A stretch of DNA of 64,000 bases, taken from the NCBI RefSeq assembly GCF_030063455.1, contig NZ_JASITB010000003.1, forward strand, positions 186,001 to 250,000, given 5' to 3'. How positions within the stretch are numbered: the first letter of the stretch is position 1; every line of letters begins with the position of its first letter. The notes under the pieces were generated by a model that was not told where the DNA came from, made no database searches, and saw only the letters and a list, made by a program, of their open reading frames with translations. Position numbers and translations under genes: made by a program. The DNA comes from Cryobacterium sp. PH31-O1 (GTDB lineage Bacteria; Actinomycetota; Actinomycetes; Actinomycetales; Microbacteriaceae). Shown one piece after another: positions 50,661 to 59,712 of the stretch.

Positions 50661-51842
50661 CTAGAGCAGGAGGCCGGTGTACTGCTCGGCGAGCATGCGC
50701 GCAGCGAGCGGCGAGTGGGTGACGTAGTCGAGCTGGCCGAGCTGGCTGCGGTAGTCGAAGGCTCCGGTCTGCAGGTCGCCGGGGCTGGTGTGCAGCATCT
50801 CGGTCATCCAGCGGGAGAACTGCTGCACCCGCCACTGCCGGGCCAGCGCGGTGTCACTGTAACCGGCGAGCAGGGTCTCGTCGTTCGCGTAGAAGGCGGT
50901 GAGTGCCGCGGCGAGCTGGGTGACGTCGGAGATGGCGGAGTTGAGGCCCTTTGCGCCGGTCGGCGGCACGATGTGCCCGGCGTCGCCGACCAGGAACAGG
51001 TTGCCGTAGGCGAGGCGAGAGGCGACGAAGCTGCGCATCGGGGTGATCGATTTGTCGGTGATCTGGCCTTCGGCCAGGCTCCAGCCGGGGGTGCCGAGGC
51101 GGGTGTGCAGCGCCTCCCAGATGCGCTCGTCTGACCAGTTCTTGATATCGTCGGCCGGGTCCACCTGCAGGTACAGTCGGGAGACGACCGGCGAACGCAT
51201 CGAGAGCATCGCGAATCCGTCTTCGTGCAGGGCGTAGACGAGCTCGTCGGAGGACGGTGCCACGTCGGCGAGGATGCCGAGCCAGGCGTAGGGGTAGCTG
51301 CGGTCGAACAGGGTGATCTCATGGCTCGGAATCGAGGCGCGGCAGATGCCGTGAAACCCGTCGGCGCCCACCACGAAGTCGGCGTTGATGGTGTGCTGTT
51401 GGCCGTCATGCACGAAGGTGACGCTCGGGCTCTTGGTCAACAGGCCGTCGACGGCCACATCGGACGCCTCGTAGTAGATCGTCGACCCGGCGGCTTCGTG
51501 GGCGGTGACGAGATCTTTCACGACCTGCTGCTGGCCGTACACGGTGACGGTGCGGCCGATCAGCTCGTTGAAGTTCACGTTGTGGCGCTCGCCGGCGTAC
51601 TGCAGAAATATTCCATCGTGCTGCAAGCCCTCGGCTGCGAGGCGGTCACCCAGCCCGAGACGGGTCAGGGTTTCGACCGAGCCCTGTTCGAGAACGCCGG
51701 CGCGGATGCGGCCGAGCACGTACTCCTGCGAGCGGTTTTCGACGACGATCGAGTCGATGCCGGCGTCGCGCAGGGCCCAGCTCAGGAGAAGGCCGGCGGG
51801 ACCGGCGCCGATGATGGCGACGCGGGTGGTTTCGTGGGGCAC
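50661..51842 (-). CDS. pobA: 4-hydroxybenzoate 3-monooxygenase
   Basis: A 393-residue FAD-dependent aromatic hydroxylase that makes protocatechuate from 4-hydroxybenzoate using NAD(P)H and oxygen. Motifs: VAIIGAGPAGLLLSWAL (ADP-binding), FVVGADGFHGICR (DG motif), and FLVGDAGHIVPPTGAKGLN (GD motif, with the Pro used for substrate control). The GTG at 51842 has AGGAG six bases upstream. It is the first enzyme of the operon, and its promoter region holds an IclR-type operator at 51915-51930. Confidence 0.93.
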   Translation of the reverse strand: MPHETTRVAIIGAGPAGLLLSWALRDAGIDSIVVENRSQEYVLGRIRAGVLEQGSVETLTRLGLGDRLAAEGLQHDGIFLQYAGERHNVNFNELIGRTVTVYGQQQVVKDLVTAHEAAGSTIYYEASDVAVDGLLTKSPSVTFVHDGQQHTINADFVVGADGFHGICRASIPSHEITLFDRSYPYAWLGILADVAPSSDELVYALHEDGFAMLSMRSPVVSRLYLQVDPADDIKNWSDERIWEALHTRLGTPGWSLAEGQITDKSITPMRSFVASRLAYGNLFLVGDAGHIVPPTGAKGLNSAISDVTQLAAALTAFYANDETLLAGYSDTALARQWRVQQFSRWMTEMLHTSPGDLQTGAFDYRSQLGQLDYVTHSPLAARMLAEQYTGLLL

Positions 51843-51914
51843 AGGTTCTCCTAGCGACGGTGACAGGGGGCGTTGTGATCAGTGTGGACGGCGGCGGGCG
51901 GCTGCGCGGGAGAA

Positions 51915-51930
51915 TTTCCACTCAGTGAAA
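51915..51930. promoter_or_regulatory. Probable IclR-family operator before pobA
   Basis: TTTCCACTCAGTGAAA is a near-perfect inverted repeat, 73 bases upstream of the pobA start. It matches the site before the iclR gene at 52781-52797 in 12 of 15 positions. Confidence 0.6.
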
Positions 51931-51946
51931 GTTAGTTTGTGTGGTG

Positions 51947-52759
51947 TCACTGCTGAGCCCGACGGTAGCCGAGGGCACGGCTGACGCCCTGCGCGGCCAG
52001 CCGCACCGCATACTCCCGCTCCGGGTCGACGATCAGGGTGGTGCGGGTCACGATCGACACGGCGGCGACGACCCGTCCGGTGCGGTCGCGAATCGGGGCC
52101 GCGATCGAGCTCGACCCCCGGGTCATCTCCTCGGACAGGCGGGCCACTCCGGTCAGGCGAATCTCGGCGAGTCGTTTGCGCACGGCGTCCGGCTCGGTGA
52201 CGGTGCGCGGCAGAAAGCGCTCGAGCCCGGTGGCGAGGTACGCCTGCAGAACGTCGGCCGGAGCGTGGGCTAACAACACGAGCCCGACCCCGGTGGAGTG
52301 CAGCGGCAGTCGCGCACCGACCCGGCTGGTCAGGCGCACGGCGTGATGCCCGGAGAGCTTCTCCAGATAGAGGGCATCACGCCCGTCGAGAATCGCGAGG
52401 TGCACATGCTCGCGCGTCGTCTCGTAGAGGTCTTCGAGGTAGGGCAACGCGATGGTGCGGAGGTTCTGGGCGGTCGGGGTCTGCACTCCCAGCTCCCACA
52501 GCTTCATGCCGAGCGAGTACTGGCCATTGTGTTGTTTGGTCAGGGCGCCCCAGCCGACCAGCTCGCCGACCAGCCGGTGGGTGGTCGAGAGCGGAAGCCC
52601 CGCACGTTCGGCGAGCGCCGTGAGGGTCAGGGTGAGCGAGGTGGCCCCGGCCGGCGCCGCGAAAGCGTCGAGAAGGGCAAACAGTCGGGCCGCGACGGAG
52701 CGGTCGTCGACGACCGTTAGGGGGCCGTTCGCGCGCTTCAATGCCGGTTTTCCGCTCAT
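51947..52759 (-). CDS. IclR family regulator of the pob/pca operon
   Basis: A 270-residue regulator. The winged helix-turn-helix lies at about residues 20-85 (LTALAERAGLPLSTTHRLVGEL), and the IclR effector domain follows with GLVLLAHAPADV, REHVHLAILDGRDALYLEKL and SSSIAAPIRDRTGRVVAAV. It is directly upstream of pobA on the same strand. By context it is the PcaR/PobR-type regulator responding to 4-hydroxybenzoate or protocatechuate/ketoadipate. Two matching inverted repeats, one before its own gene and one before pobA, suggest control of both. Confidence 0.88.
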   Translation of the reverse strand: MSGKPALKRANGPLTVVDDRSVAARLFALLDAFAAPAGATSLTLTLTALAERAGLPLSTTHRLVGELVGWGALTKQHNGQYSLGMKLWELGVQTPTAQNLRTIALPYLEDLYETTREHVHLAILDGRDALYLEKLSGHHAVRLTSRVGARLPLHSTGVGLVLLAHAPADVLQAYLATGLERFLPRTVTEPDAVRKRLAEIRLTGVARLSEEMTRGSSSIAAPIRDRTGRVVAAVSIVTRTTLIVDPEREYAVRLAAQGVSRALGYRRAQQ

Positions 52760-52780
52760 ATCCGGCCACGCTACCGGCTA

Positions 52781-52797
52781 CTTCCACTGAATGGAAG
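52781..52797. promoter_or_regulatory. Probable IclR-family operator before iclR
   Basis: CTTCCACTGAATGGAAG is an inverted repeat (CTTCCA/TGGAAG, five-base spacer), 22 bases upstream of the iclR start. It resembles the site before pobA, so autoregulation is likely. Confidence 0.6.
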
Positions 52798-52862
52798 ACA
52801 CTGTCCATTCCCCCGCCGGGCCGCGCGGCCCGCTCGGCTGCCCCATCCGCCCCACCCAATCG

Positions 52863-52954
52863 GCATAACTCCTGCAATTTGTGCGATCGTCAGAATTGTT
52901 CCGCGCAATCACGAGGAAGTAACCGATGGGCTCCAGAAATTGCAGGAGTTATGC
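52863..52954. repeat. Long inverted repeat element with TTGCAGGAGTT arms
   Basis: Perfect 18-base arms GCATAACTCCTGCAATTT (52863-52880) and AAATTGCAGGAGTTATGC (52937-52954) enclose 56 bases. No coding frame fits it. Eleven bases of the arm recur at 19129-19139. Confidence 0.8.
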
Positions 52955-53060
52955 ACCGGGGTGACAGGCATTCCTGCCCGATGCGCTCGTTCCGTAGCGA
53001 TTCAACCCGCGACGAGCCATGATGAATCGGTTGAGAACCCCAGATCACGAGGAGACAGAG

Positions 53061-53477
53061 ATGACCAGCACGAGCATCGGAACCGGCACCAGGGACGACC
53101 CGTGGGTGCTGCGCACTCCGCCGGGGTCGTCGGAGTACCTCATGTATCGCGACGAGGCGGCCACTCCCCCCGCCCTCATCTGCAAGGTCGGGTCGACCAC
53201 GCTGTCCTACCGGCTGAGCTGCGTGGAGGACCTGCATACCATGCTCAAGGAGAACGGCGACTGGGTCGAGCTCGGTGCCGCCGATGAGAAGAAGGAGGCC
53301 AGGCCTGACACCGTCGAGGCCTGGGGTCGCGCAGAGAATAACCCGGTTGGAGGCTGGTATGGCCTCAAGAACGGTTTTCGCGGACGCTTCGGCATGTATG
53401 TGCCGCCACTGCTCGAAGCCCTCGGCCTCGCCGAAGTGGAACACAACCCCCGCAACAACCGGATGCGCGCGCTCTAG
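53061..53477 (+). CDS. Conserved hypothetical protein
   Basis: A 138-residue soluble protein starting MTSTSIGTGTRDDPWVLRTP. I recognise it as a small actinobacterial family of unknown function but cannot name a role. It has a compact mixed fold with many aromatic and Gly residues (WGRAENNPVGGWYGLKNGFRGRFGMYVPPLLEALGL in pieces) and a conserved-looking C terminus, HNPRNNRMRAL. ATG at 53061 has GAGGAG upstream; an earlier ATG at 53019 is less likely. It is not in an operon: an intergenic repeat lies before it and the pxp cluster begins after it. Confidence 0.65.
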   Translation: MTSTSIGTGTRDDPWVLRTPPGSSEYLMYRDEAATPPALICKVGSTTLSYRLSCVEDLHTMLKENGDWVELGAADEKKEARPDTVEAWGRAENNPVGGWYGLKNGFRGRFGMYVPPLLEALGLAEVEHNPRNNRMRAL

Positions 53478-53537
53478 CCGCCGCCAGCGTTTCGGGCAGA
53501 TTACAAGATGTACCAATTTGTCCCAAAGAGTTGCGGG

Positions 53538-53552
53538 GATTGTTGAACAATC
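53538..53552. promoter_or_regulatory. Probable GntR-family operator (left end of pxp cluster)
   Basis: GATTGTTGAACAATC is a perfect inverted repeat around a central G, 65 bases upstream of the NRAMP ATG. The same 14 bases occur on the other strand at 60515-60528 before pxpA. Confidence 0.7.
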
Positions 53553-53616
53553 ATAGGCTTTCTCACATTCAGTGACCGCCGGTGCTGACTCGTATCCCAA
53601 AGAAGTGAGCAGCCCC

Positions 53617-54849
53617 ATGGCCACGACCGTCAAGCCCGTCATGGGCAAACCGAAGAAGAAGCTCAGGAACAAGCATCGCGGCGCGCTGCTCGGAGCCATG
53701 TTTCTCATGGCCACGAGCGCGGTCGGTCCCGGCTTCATCGTGCAAACCACCACGTTCACGGTGCAGCTCGGCGCCGCCTTCGCGTTTGCCATTCTGGTGT
53801 CGATCCTGGTGGACATCGCCGTTCAGCTCAACGTGTGGCGGGTGATCGGGGTGAGCGGTAAGCGCGCCCAGGAACTCGCCAACACCGTGCTGCCCGGCGC
53901 CGGCTGGTTTCTCGCCGCGCTCATCTGCATCGGCGGACTCGTCTTCAACGTGGGCAACATCGCCGGTACCGGCCTCGGCACGAACGTGCTGTTCGGCATC
54001 GACCCGAAGATCGGCGGCCTCATCTCGGCCGCGATCGCCATCGCCATCTTTCTGAGCAAGCGCGCCGGCGTCGCCCTCGACAAGATCGTCGTCGTGCTCG
54101 GCGCGGTCATGATCCTGCTCATCGGCTATGTGGCGATCGTGTCGCAGCCGCCGCTCGGCGAAGCGCTCAAGAACGCCGTCATTCCCGACAACGTTGACTT
54201 TCTCATCATCACGACCCTCATCGGCGGCACCATCGGCGGCTACATCACCTACGCCGGCGCGCACCGCATGATCGACGCCGGCGTCTTCGGGCCCGAAAAC
54301 GTGGGCGAGATCACCAAAAGCTCGATTCTGGGCATCATCATCACCGGCGTGATCCGGGTGCTGTTGTTCCTGGCCATTCTCGGCGTCGTCGCCGGCGGCG
54401 TAGCCCTCACCAGCGACAACCTCGCCGCCGAAGCGTTCCAGTCCGCGGCCGGCGACATCGGCCTCAAACTGTTCGGCGTGATCCTCTGGGCCGCCTCGAT
54501 CACCTCGGTGATCGGTGCCGCGTACACCTCGATCTCATTCGTCACCACCACCAAGACCTCGCCGCGGGTGCGCAGCATCGCCACCTGCGTGTTCATCGCG
54601 GTGTCGGCCACCGTCTTCACCCTGGTCGGCCAGGCCCCGGCCACCCTGCTGATCATGGCTGGCGCAGTGAATGGGCTGATCCTGCCGGTCGGCTTTGCCG
54701 TCATCCTCTGGGTGGCGTGGCGCCGCCGCGACCTGCTCGGCGGCTACGTCTATCCCAAGTGGCTGCTCGTCATTGGCGTCGCCGCCTGGCTGCTGACCCT
54801 GTATCTCGGGTACCGCTCACTCGGCGGCCTGGTGCAGCTGTGGGCGTGA
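53617..54849 (+). CDS. NRAMP family divalent-metal-transporter-like permease (YcsG-like)
   Basis: A 410-residue membrane protein with about eleven hydrophobic segments. The first reads [20 protein letters not shown], the NRAMP TM1 region where metal transporters have DPGN; here it is VGPGF, so the metal site is not conserved. The fourth to sixth segments include [16 protein letters not shown]. YcsG-like proteins accompany 5-oxoprolinase genes and may import 5-oxoproline or a related compound rather than metal; this is inference from context. ATG at 53617 is used; a GTG at 53572 is an alternative. The stop overlaps the next gene. Confidence 0.8.
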   Translation: MATTVKPVMGKPKKKLRNKHRGALLGAMFLMATSAVGPGFIVQTTTFTVQLGAAFAFAILVSILVDIAVQLNVWRVIGVSGKRAQELANTVLPGAGWFLAALICIGGLVFNVGNIAGTGLGTNVLFGIDPKIGGLISAAIAIAIFLSKRAGVALDKIVVVLGAVMILLIGYVAIVSQPPLGEALKNAVIPDNVDFLIITTLIGGTIGGYITYAGAHRMIDAGVFGPENVGEITKSSILGIIITGVIRVLLFLAILGVVAGGVALTSDNLAAEAFQSAAGDIGLKLFGVILWAASITSVIGAAYTSISFVTTTKTSPRVRSIATCVFIAVSATVFTLVGQAPATLLIMAGAVNGLILPVGFAVILWVAWRRRDLLGGYVYPKWLLVIGVAAWLLTLYLGYRSLGGLVQLWA

Positions 54850-55637
54850 GCGTCATCAACCGGGCAAAGCTCACGCCAGCCCAAGCCCGCGCCCTGTTCC
54901 GCGACGGGCTGGCCACGCCGACAGCGGGCTGGTCGAGCGGCTTCACCCAGGCCAACCTCATCATCGTGCCAAAAGAGCAGGCCTTCGACGTGCTGCTCTT
55001 CGCCGAACGCAACCCGAAACCGTGCCCAATTCTCGGGGTGCTTGAGGCCGGCCAGACGAGTGGCCCGCTGCTGGTCGGCGGCGATATTCGCACCGACGTC
55101 GGCCGCTACACGATTTACCAGAATGGCGTGCTCGTCGACGAGCCCACCGATCTGACCGACTGGTGGCGCGACGACCTGGTGACCTTCATCGTCGGTTGCA
55201 GTTTCACCTTCGAGTCGGCGCTGCAGCAGGCGGGCATCCCCATCGCCCACATCGAGCAGGGCCGCAACGTGCCGATGTATCGCACCAATCGGCGCTGCGC
55301 CCCCGCTGGCAGCATGGCCGGGCCGCTGGTCGTGTCGATGCGCCCCATCGCCGCCGAACGGGTAGCGGATGCCGCGCGCATCACCGCACGTTACCCCGCC
55401 GTGCATGGCGCCCCCGTGCACATCGGGGATCCGGCGGAGCTCGGCATCCGCGATCTCGCGCGGCCCGATTTCGGGGACCCGGTGGCCGTAGCCGACGGCT
55501 TCGTGCCCGTGTTCTGGGCCTGCGGAGTCACCCCTCAGGCGGCTGTGATGGAGTCAGCCCCGCCGCTCGCGATCGGCCACGCCCCCGGCCACATGCTCAT
55601 CACGGATGCCCGCGACTCCGACTACCTGGTGCCCTAG
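54846..55637 (+). CDS. Putative hydro-lyase, DUF1445 family (YcsI-like)
   Basis: A 263-residue protein of the DUF1445/UPF0317 family. Recognisable stretches are [50 protein letters not shown] and [12 protein letters not shown]. It is annotated as a hydro-lyase by relation to a D-glutamate cyclase domain. In this cluster it may act on 5-oxoproline or D-glutamate, which would fit the neighbouring 5-oxoprolinase. The GTG at 54846 overlaps the permease stop (GTGA). Convergent with the GntR gene 70 bases further on. Confidence 0.85.
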   Translation: MSVINRAKLTPAQARALFRDGLATPTAGWSSGFTQANLIIVPKEQAFDVLLFAERNPKPCPILGVLEAGQTSGPLLVGGDIRTDVGRYTIYQNGVLVDEPTDLTDWWRDDLVTFIVGCSFTFESALQQAGIPIAHIEQGRNVPMYRTNRRCAPAGSMAGPLVVSMRPIAAERVADAARITARYPAVHGAPVHIGDPAELGIRDLARPDFGDPVAVADGFVPVFWACGVTPQAAVMESAPPLAIGHAPGHMLITDARDSDYLVP

Positions 55638-55706
55638 ACCGGCGGGTGCAGTCCGCCAGTTGATACCGCGGCGCGGGCGAACGCCCAGCCGGGCGGCGGC
55701 GCGGCC

Positions 55707-56393
55707 CTACCCGCGGGCGTGCGCCGCGAGCAGCTGCGTCTCAGCGCGGCGCAGGTAGTCGACCATGAGCGTGGCCGCCTCCGCCCGCTCCCCCGACTCG
55801 AACGTCGACAGGATGTCGGCGTTGTCGTCGATGTAGGGGGCGTGAAAGAGCGGGTCGGCGACCATGGAGTAGAAGACCAGCCGCATTTCGGCGAGCACCT
55901 GCGTCATCTGCGCGCCCAGCCGGTCGCTTTTGGTCAGGGCGACGACCCCGGCGTGGAAGTCCTGATTGGCGCTCGCCATGCCGGGCACGGAACCGGCGGT
56001 GCGCGCGGCGCGGGCGCGCGCGATGGCGGCGTGGAGGGTATCCGTTTTCGCGTCGGTCGACCAGGTCAGCGCTGCCGGTTCGAGAAAACGCCGCACGCGG
56101 TAGATCTCGCGGATGTCGTCGGCGGTCGGACGGGTTACGAAGACGCCGCGGTTCGGGATGCGGGTGACGATGTGTTCCTGGGCCAGGGTCGCGAAGGCCT
56201 CTCGCAGGGTGTTGCGGGAGACGCCGAGCACCTCGCAGAGTGGTTCCTCCGACAGCTTGGCGCCGGGTGCGAGCTGGCCGGCCGAGATGTGTTCGCGCAG
56301 CATCGACGCGGCCCACAGGCCGGTTTCGGCGTGGCGCACGTCGACGCTCTGGCGACGCAGGTCGGGGAGGATCTCGTCGAGGGTCATACCCAC
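55707..56393 (-). CDS. GntR family regulator (FCD domain) of the pxp cluster
   Basis: A 228-residue regulator. The N-terminal GntR helix-turn-helix (about 30-85) has LSEEPLCEVLGVSRNTLREAFATLAQE; the C-terminal FCD domain has REIYRVRRFLEPAALTW and a His-containing helix (FHAGVVALTKSDRL) that often binds metal and an organic acid. It follows the carboxylase gene on the minus strand. It is the likely binder of the GATTGTTGAACAATC sites at 53538 and 60514. The start is GTG 56393 or the ATG six bases inside. Confidence 0.88.
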   Translation of the reverse strand: MGMTLDEILPDLRRQSVDVRHAETGLWAASMLREHISAGQLAPGAKLSEEPLCEVLGVSRNTLREAFATLAQEHIVTRIPNRGVFVTRPTADDIREIYRVRRFLEPAALTWSTDAKTDTLHAAIARARAARTAGSVPGMASANQDFHAGVVALTKSDRLGAQMTQVLAEMRLVFYSMVADPLFHAPYIDDNADILSTFESGERAEAATLMVDYLRRAETQLLAAHARG

Positions 56394-56412
56394 ACAGTAT
56401 CGACTCTCGCGC

Positions 56413-58140
56413 TCAGGCCTCGATGCTGGCCACGACGTCGGATAACGTCACCGCGTCGCCGGCGGCCACGAGCAGGTGCCCGAGCGTGCCGGCGCGGTGC
56501 GCGACGACGGTTGACTCCATCTTCATGGCTTCGAGCACGAGCAGCACATCGCCCTCGGCTACCGTGGCGCCGGGTTCGACGAGCCATTTCACGACGGTGC
56601 CGCTCATGGTGGAGTGCAACTCGGCCGGGTCGGCCTGTTCGATCGGCGCCACCGGGGCAGCGCCACCCTGCGCGAAGCCAGCGAGCAGGTTCTCGGGCAG
56701 GCCGAGCTCCATCCTCCGCCCGTCGAGTTCGATTGTGATGGTGCGGCGGCCCACCGGCACGGCGGCCGGAGCGAGCTGGGGGTCGTTGGCGAGCTGCTCG
56801 GCGAACTCTGTTTCGATCCAGCTGGTGTACACGCCGAGCCGGTCCGGTGCGGTGAACGCGGGCAGGTCGACGACCGCCCGGTGGAACGGAAGCACGGTCG
56901 GCACGCCCGCGATCTCGAACTCGGCGAGCGCCCGGCGGGCCCGGCGCAGCGCCTGCGGCCGGTCGGCACCGGTGACGATGAGCTTGGCGAGCAGCGAATC
57001 GAATTGCGGGGCCACCGCGTCGCCCGAGCGGATGCCCGCATCCACCCGGATTCCCGGCCCGGTCGGCACCGTGAAGGTCGTCACGGTGCCGGGCGAGGGC
57101 AGAAAGCCGCGGCCCGGGTCTTCGGCATTGATGCGAAATTCGAAGGAGTGGCCGTGTGCCACCGGGTCCTCAGCCACCGGCAGCGGCCCGCCGGCGGCGA
57201 TGGTGAGCTGGGCGAGCACGAGGTCGACGCCGGAGGTCTCTTCGGTGATCGGGTGTTCCACCTGCAGGCGGGTGTTCACCTCGAGAAAGGAGATGCTGCC
57301 GTCGTCGGCGAGCAGGTATTCCACGGTGCCGGCGCCGACATACCCGGCCTCCCGGCAGATGGCTTTGGCGGAGGTGCAGATGAGGCCCTGCTGCTGCTCG
57401 GTGAGGAACGGCGCCGGCGCCTCTTCGACCAGTTTCTGGTTGCGGCGCTGCAACGAGCAGTCGCGGGTGCCGACGACGATCACGTTGCCGTTCCCGTCGG
57501 CCAGAATTTGCGCTTCAACGTGGCGGGGCTGGTGCAGAAAACGTTCGACATAGCATTCCCCTCGACCGAACGCGGCCAGGCTCTCCCGCACCGCCGAGTC
57601 GAAGGATTCCTCGATGGCGTCGAGTTCCCAGACCACCTTCATGCCGCGGCCGCCGCCGCCGAACGCTGCCTTGATGGCCACCGGCAGGCCGTGTTCCTCG
57701 GCGAAGGCGCGCACCTCGACGGCGGTTTCGAGGGTACCGTTCGAGCCGGGAACGAGCGGAGCGCCCACGCGCACCGCGATCTCGCGCGCCGAGACCTTAT
57801 TGCCGAGCACCCGGATACTCTCCGGGCTCGGCCCGATCCAGATCAGCCCGGCGTCCTGCACGGCCTGGGCGAAGTCGGCGTTCTCAGAGAGAAATCCGTA
57901 GCCCGGGTGCACGGCGTCGGCGCCGGCCCGGTGGGCGATGGCGAGCAGCTTCGGCACGTTGAGGTAGGTGTCTGCGGGGTTGTTGCCGCCGAGCGCGTAG
58001 GCCTCGGTAGCCATGCCGACGTGCAGCGCGTCGGCGTCGACGTCGGCGTAGACGGCTACCGAGTCGAGCCCGGCGTCGGAACAGCCACGAATGATGCGCA
58101 CGGCGATTTCGCCGCGGTTGGCAATGAGTACTTTCTGCAC
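56413..58140 (-). CDS. Biotin carboxylase with biotin carboxyl carrier domain (acyl-CoA carboxylase alpha-type)
   Basis: A 575-residue protein. Residues 1-450 are an ATP-grasp biotin carboxylase ([31 protein letters not shown] loop; [17 protein letters not shown]). Residues about 500-575 are a biotinyl domain with the biotin lysine in VLEAMKMES. Carboxyl-transferase subunits are absent from the cluster. AccC/AccB-like genes are commonly linked to LamB/YcsF-KipI-KipA genes, but what is carboxylated is not settled. The GTG start follows the fused PxpBC stop by three bases, so the genes are one operon. Confidence 0.88.
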   Translation of the reverse strand: MQKVLIANRGEIAVRIIRGCSDAGLDSVAVYADVDADALHVGMATEAYALGGNNPADTYLNVPKLLAIAHRAGADAVHPGYGFLSENADFAQAVQDAGLIWIGPSPESIRVLGNKVSAREIAVRVGAPLVPGSNGTLETAVEVRAFAEEHGLPVAIKAAFGGGGRGMKVVWELDAIEESFDSAVRESLAAFGRGECYVERFLHQPRHVEAQILADGNGNVIVVGTRDCSLQRRNQKLVEEAPAPFLTEQQQGLICTSAKAICREAGYVGAGTVEYLLADDGSISFLEVNTRLQVEHPITEETSGVDLVLAQLTIAAGGPLPVAEDPVAHGHSFEFRINAEDPGRGFLPSPGTVTTFTVPTGPGIRVDAGIRSGDAVAPQFDSLLAKLIVTGADRPQALRRARRALAEFEIAGVPTVLPFHRAVVDLPAFTAPDRLGVYTSWIETEFAEQLANDPQLAPAAVPVGRRTITIELDGRRMELGLPENLLAGFAQGGAAPVAPIEQADPAELHSTMSGTVVKWLVEPGATVAEGDVLLVLEAMKMESTVVAHRAGTLGHLLVAAGDAVTLSDVVASIEA

Positions 58141-58143
58141 GGT

Positions 58144-59709
58144 TCAGCTCTCGTTCGGGGTTTCAGGGGTAATGGCGGCAAAGCGGATGCGCGCGCCCGG
58201 GCCGAGCTGCGCCGCCCGGTCCAGGTCGGCGTGCAGCACAACGCCGAGCACCGGGTAGCCGCCGGTGACCGGGTGGTCGGCGAGGAACAACACCGGAACA
58301 CCGGAGGCCGGCAGCTGGATGGCGCCGGACACGGTGCCCTCACTGGGCAGTTCTCCAGGGCGCGCGCGGTGCAGCGCCGGCCCGTCGAGGCGCAGGCCGA
58401 TACGGTTCGACTGAATGGTGACGGCCCAATCGGTGCGGTCGAAGTCGGCGAGCGTTTCGGCGCTGAACCAGTCGGCGCGGGGGCCGCGCACGTACCGCAA
58501 CACGGTCAGGTCGGCGGGCGGGCTCGGCGCGGGTTCAGCCGCCCCGACCACACTCGTGGCCGGTGCCGGCAGCACCGTCAATTCGGCGCCGACGACGAGC
58601 GGCGCCGGCCCAATACCAGACATCGAGTCGGTGGAGCGGCTGCCGAGCGCGAGCGGCAGGTTTAAGCCGCCACGCACGGCCACATAACTGCGCACGCCCC
58701 ACAGCGGGGCGCCCAGGCTGAGCCGTTCACCGATGTGCAACGCGAACGGGGCGTCGGTGGGCACGACGCGGGGGGCGGCATCCGTTCTGCTGATCGTGAG
58801 GAGAACGGATGCCCCCGCCACCGCGAGCACCTGCTCGGTGCGGGCCTCGAGCACGAGGCCGCCGAGGGCGTTCTCGAGTACGGCGGCCGAGGCCGGGTTG
58901 CCAACCAGCCGGTTGGCACGGCGCAGGGCACCGCGGTCGAGGGCACCGGCGCCGGCCACGCCGAGGTGGGCGAGGCCGGGGCGGCCAAGATCCTGCACGG
59001 TGGTCTGCAGCCCCGGCTGTACGACGAGAAGATCGGCGGGCAGGTCGGCGACGTCGGTCACGACGGTCGTCGGCGCGGCGCGCACGAACTCGCGCACCGC
59101 ACGGAACTGCACCCGGTTGCCCGGCTGCACGAGTGCGGGCTGGTCGCGGTCGAGGTTCCACAGGGTGGCGTCGGTGCGGCCAATCAGCTGCCAGCCGCCG
59201 GGAGTGACGCGTGGGTAGACGGCCGAATAGTTGTCTGCGAGCGCCACCGAACCGGCCGGAACGGCCTTTCGTGGGCTGTCCCGCCGGGACACCCGCAGGC
59301 GGTCGTCGCCGACGAGGTAGGCGAAGCCGGGCGCGAAGCCGCCGAACGCGGCGGTCCACTGCTGCCCGGTGTGCGCCCCGATCACGCCGTCCCGGCCGAG
59401 CCCGGTGAGGTCGCCGACCTCGTCGAGGTCGTCACCGTCGTAGATCACGTCGATGGTCACGAGCTCGTTCTGGCCCGTGGCGGCCGCGCCCGGCGTGATC
59501 GAGCGCAACCGGGCCGCGAAGCCGCGAGCGGCTTTCGCCGAGTCGGCCGTGACGAGCACCGTTTCGGCGGCGGCGATCAGGTCTACCTGCCCGGGGAGCG
59601 GATGCTCACGCAACGCCTCATACAGCCCGAGCACCTCGCTGAGGCTGCCGAGTTGCACGAGCACGGCCCGGTCGCCGACGGGACGGATGGATCGAATGGT
59701 GGTCGTCAT
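58144..59709 (-). CDS. pxpBC: Fused 5-oxoprolinase subunits B and C (PxpB-PxpC)
   Basis: A 521-residue fusion. The first about 210 residues are the KipI/allophanate-hydrolase-subunit-1-like PxpB, with GDRAVLVQLG, FAPGFAYLVGDD and TPGGWQLIGRTD. The rest, from about 225, is the KipA-like PxpC, with QPGLQTTVQDLGRPGLAHLG, LVGNPASAAVLE and SNRIGLRLDGPAL. With PxpA it cleaves 5-oxo-L-proline to glutamate using ATP. In Bacillus and E. coli these are separate proteins, while fused versions occur in actinobacteria. It lies between pxpA and the carboxylase with three-base gaps on both sides. Confidence 0.9.
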   Translation of the reverse strand: MTTTIRSIRPVGDRAVLVQLGSLSEVLGLYEALREHPLPGQVDLIAAAETVLVTADSAKAARGFAARLRSITPGAAATGQNELVTIDVIYDGDDLDEVGDLTGLGRDGVIGAHTGQQWTAAFGGFAPGFAYLVGDDRLRVSRRDSPRKAVPAGSVALADNYSAVYPRVTPGGWQLIGRTDATLWNLDRDQPALVQPGNRVQFRAVREFVRAAPTTVVTDVADLPADLLVVQPGLQTTVQDLGRPGLAHLGVAGAGALDRGALRRANRLVGNPASAAVLENALGGLVLEARTEQVLAVAGASVLLTISRTDAAPRVVPTDAPFALHIGERLSLGAPLWGVRSYVAVRGGLNLPLALGSRSTDSMSGIGPAPLVVGAELTVLPAPATSVVGAAEPAPSPPADLTVLRYVRGPRADWFSAETLADFDRTDWAVTIQSNRIGLRLDGPALHRARPGELPSEGTVSGAIQLPASGVPVLFLADHPVTGGYPVLGVVLHADLDRAAQLGPGARIRFAAITPETPNES

Positions 59710-59712
59710 CCG

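Larger units (their letters stand above)
52760..53060. other. 301-base intergenic region with operator and long inverted repeat
   Basis: No gene is seen. It contains the IclR-type operator at 52781-52797, the 92-base inverted repeat element at 52863-52954, and a GAGGAG-type ribosome-binding site for the small gene at 53061. Confidence 0.6.

Noticed and set aside
52890-53816. A 308-codon minus-strand frame across the small gene at 53061
   Set aside because: No family resemblance. It covers an intergenic inverted repeat and a plus-strand gene with a good ribosome-binding site.
53617-54849. Annotation as a manganese transporter (MntH)
   Set aside because: The TM1 DPGN metal motif is missing and the neighbours are 5-oxoprolinase genes; only the fold can be claimed.
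56614-58665. A 683-codon open frame antisense to the biotin carboxylase
   Set aside because: Low-complexity Gly/Arg/Ala/His product; the opposing gene is a complete conserved enzyme.
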